64,000 bases of DNA. It comes from Acestrorhynchus altus. Lineage: Eukaryota; Chordata; Actinopteri; Characiformes; Acestrorhynchidae. The stretch is taken from assembly GCA_034509495.1 (NCBI GenBank), contig CM067515.1:15060010-15124009 (forward strand). The letters are read 5' to 3'. This document shows positions 62,555 to 64,000 of this stretch, piece after piece (position 1 is the first letter of the stretch; each line of letters opens with the position of its first letter). The notes beneath the pieces were generated by a model, which saw only the letters and a list, made by a program, of their open reading frames with translations, did not search any database and had not been told where the DNA came from. The translations under genes and the position numbers were made by a program.

Positions 62555-62640
62555 TAATACACTGCCCAAAAATGAAGGGAACACTTAAATCACAAATCAG
62601 ATCTTGATGAATGAAAGATTCATGTTGTCAATCTTTACCT
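62555..62640. mobile_element. DNA transposon terminus 'ACTGCCCAAAAATGAAGGGA'
   Basis: ACACTGCCCAAAAATGAAGG, continuing with GAACACTTAAATCACA, is the terminus of a widespread teleost DNA transposon. Only this end is present. Confidence 0.6.
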
Positions 62641-64000
62641 TGCTCCAGCAGCAAGCAGAGGTGTTCAAAGTTAACAATGGTAAAGGTATATAACGTTTAA
62701 AACAAATGTATGACTGATTTAAATTGGTCGAACGAGGATGGAGTTTTTTAAGAAGTGCCTGTGAGAGTTGCAAAAATTCAAACCCACAATGTTCTTCAAC
62801 TACCTAATTTATCTTAGCTGCAGCAGAGTACATTTTTTGCCGCACAAATATACTTGAGTAAGAGTAAAAAGTACCCATGTTAAAACTATTGTTAAATGTA
62901 CAGTTTGTTCAAAAACGTTACTTAAGTAAATGTAACAGAGTACATTTATTCTGGTACTACCCACCTCTGAACACTACAATCATTTGTGAAATCTGGAAAT
63001 ATTGTAGATGTTTTATGGTTTTCGCCCTTTCTTCAGAGTGCCACTGAACCTCAAACTAAAGGATTAAAACAGAACAATCATTGATATCTGTTTTGTGACC
63101 CATTTTCTACAACAAAACAAGACATTCACTGCACTGAACCACCTCTTCCCAATCTATGAATCCCATCCCACACCCCACAGGTATTTAAAAACCAATTATT
63201 CCCATACAACATCATCTGCAGGATCCTGAATTTACTACCACATTAAAAGCACAAGGTGACTATTTTTTACTATTATAAAACATATATTGTGTATTTATAC
63301 ACCTGCACTAGGTAAGACATCAATGCAAAAACAAGTGTAAAAGATAATATATCAATTCACACTAAAAAGTGGCCAAGAGAAAGTGACAGAAACCCTCAGA
63401 GGGTGATGAAGAGCCATCCAGACCGAAAGCCTGACTGTGTTCGGCCTGCTGTAGTTCACACAGGTTATCACTGCAGCCGATAAGACAAGCAAACTATAAG
63501 AGGAGACAAACAACGCAGAGTGAAGAGGTGATTAATCACAGTGTAATTACAGCCAAATCACTGCCCAGTGAACCTGTGTGTGTGTGTGTGCGCATGTGTG
63601 TGTGTGTGTGTGTGTGTGACATACAGAGACATAGAGAGTGTTCCATTACTCTTTGTGTAGTGGTGTGTGTGGTAGGGAAACTTGATCTGGCCCTACTCAA
63701 CACGCAGCGCTGCTTCAAAGCTTGTTTGTGTTATTACAGCTTGTCCAGCTGCTTGTGATGGACAAACACACCTGAGGGAACTGGACTGCTCCAAACACAG
63801 TGATCACCACCACCATGGCCACAAAGCAGCAGGACGCAGAGGGAGAGAGAGAGTAATGTAGGCTAGAACGGAATCAGTCAACACATAGACAAACACATAT
63901 CAGTCAAAGTGTGTTGTCTAGTTCTTTGAGTTTGAGTGTAGTCATACATTTTACTCCCCTTTATTCTAAGTTTCAGATGGTTAACCCTCAAAGTACTGAC
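62641..64000. other. Intergenic, with (GT)n at 63570-63619
   Basis: One GT microsatellite. A unique segment at 63380-63540 has no recognised function. No exon is seen to the window end. Confidence 0.5.

Overview
This window is from a vertebrate nuclear genome, almost certainly a teleost fish and plausibly an otophysan. It is mostly non-coding, dense in CA/CT/TA microsatellites and scattered with decayed Tc1/mariner-type elements and other fish-style repeats. Genes have introns, splice sites, TATA-like boxes and AATAAA signals. There is no prokaryotic, viral or CRISPR content. Nearly all open frames over 60 codons are microsatellite read-through or antisense shadows.

Three genes can be supported. 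fam78b lies on the minus strand at about 1.4-5.8 kb, with two coding exons joined in phase to a 261-residue protein. foxe3 (plus strand, 28.3-29.6 kb) is an intact single-exon forkhead gene with FOXE3-type C-terminus. A FoxD-class forkhead gene (plus strand, 35.7-36.9 kb, foxd2-like) follows 6 kb downstream in the same orientation. From memory, FOXE3 and FOXD2 are neighbours in the same order on human chromosome 1, and FAM78B is on the same chromosome, so the three calls support each other. The FoxD reading frame is broken at three places, two of them inside the forkhead box. This is either assembly error or true gene decay.

Layout: 0-1.4 kb is a Tc1 fossil and fam78b 3' flank. 1.4-5.8 kb is fam78b with a repeat-filled intron. 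5.8-9.2 kb holds a degenerate tandem repeat, a CpG-bearing block, a TCTA array and a CAGT/CAGC minisatellite. 9.6-11.9 kb holds adjoining transposon relics. 12-28 kb is intergenic, with a 65-bp minisatellite at 13.6-14.1 kb and an older minisatellite at 24.7-26.5 kb split by an RTE-like LINE. 28-37 kb is the forkhead cluster, with a consensus CTCF motif between the genes. 37-64 kb has no recognised gene. It alternates long microsatellites with unique, motif-bearing blocks that look like candidate conserved enhancers for the two developmental regulators.

foxe3 and foxd genes encode forkhead transcription factors. A region like this is expected to be controlled by distal elements spread over the surrounding gene-poor DNA, which fits the layout but is inference. 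I did not find a previously undescribed molecular system. The most useful leads are the clustered frame breaks in the FoxD forkhead box, the CTCF motif between the genes, a POU/SOX composite motif at 62.16 kb, a perfect 23-bp inverted repeat at 44.6 kb, and the LINE-split minisatellite.
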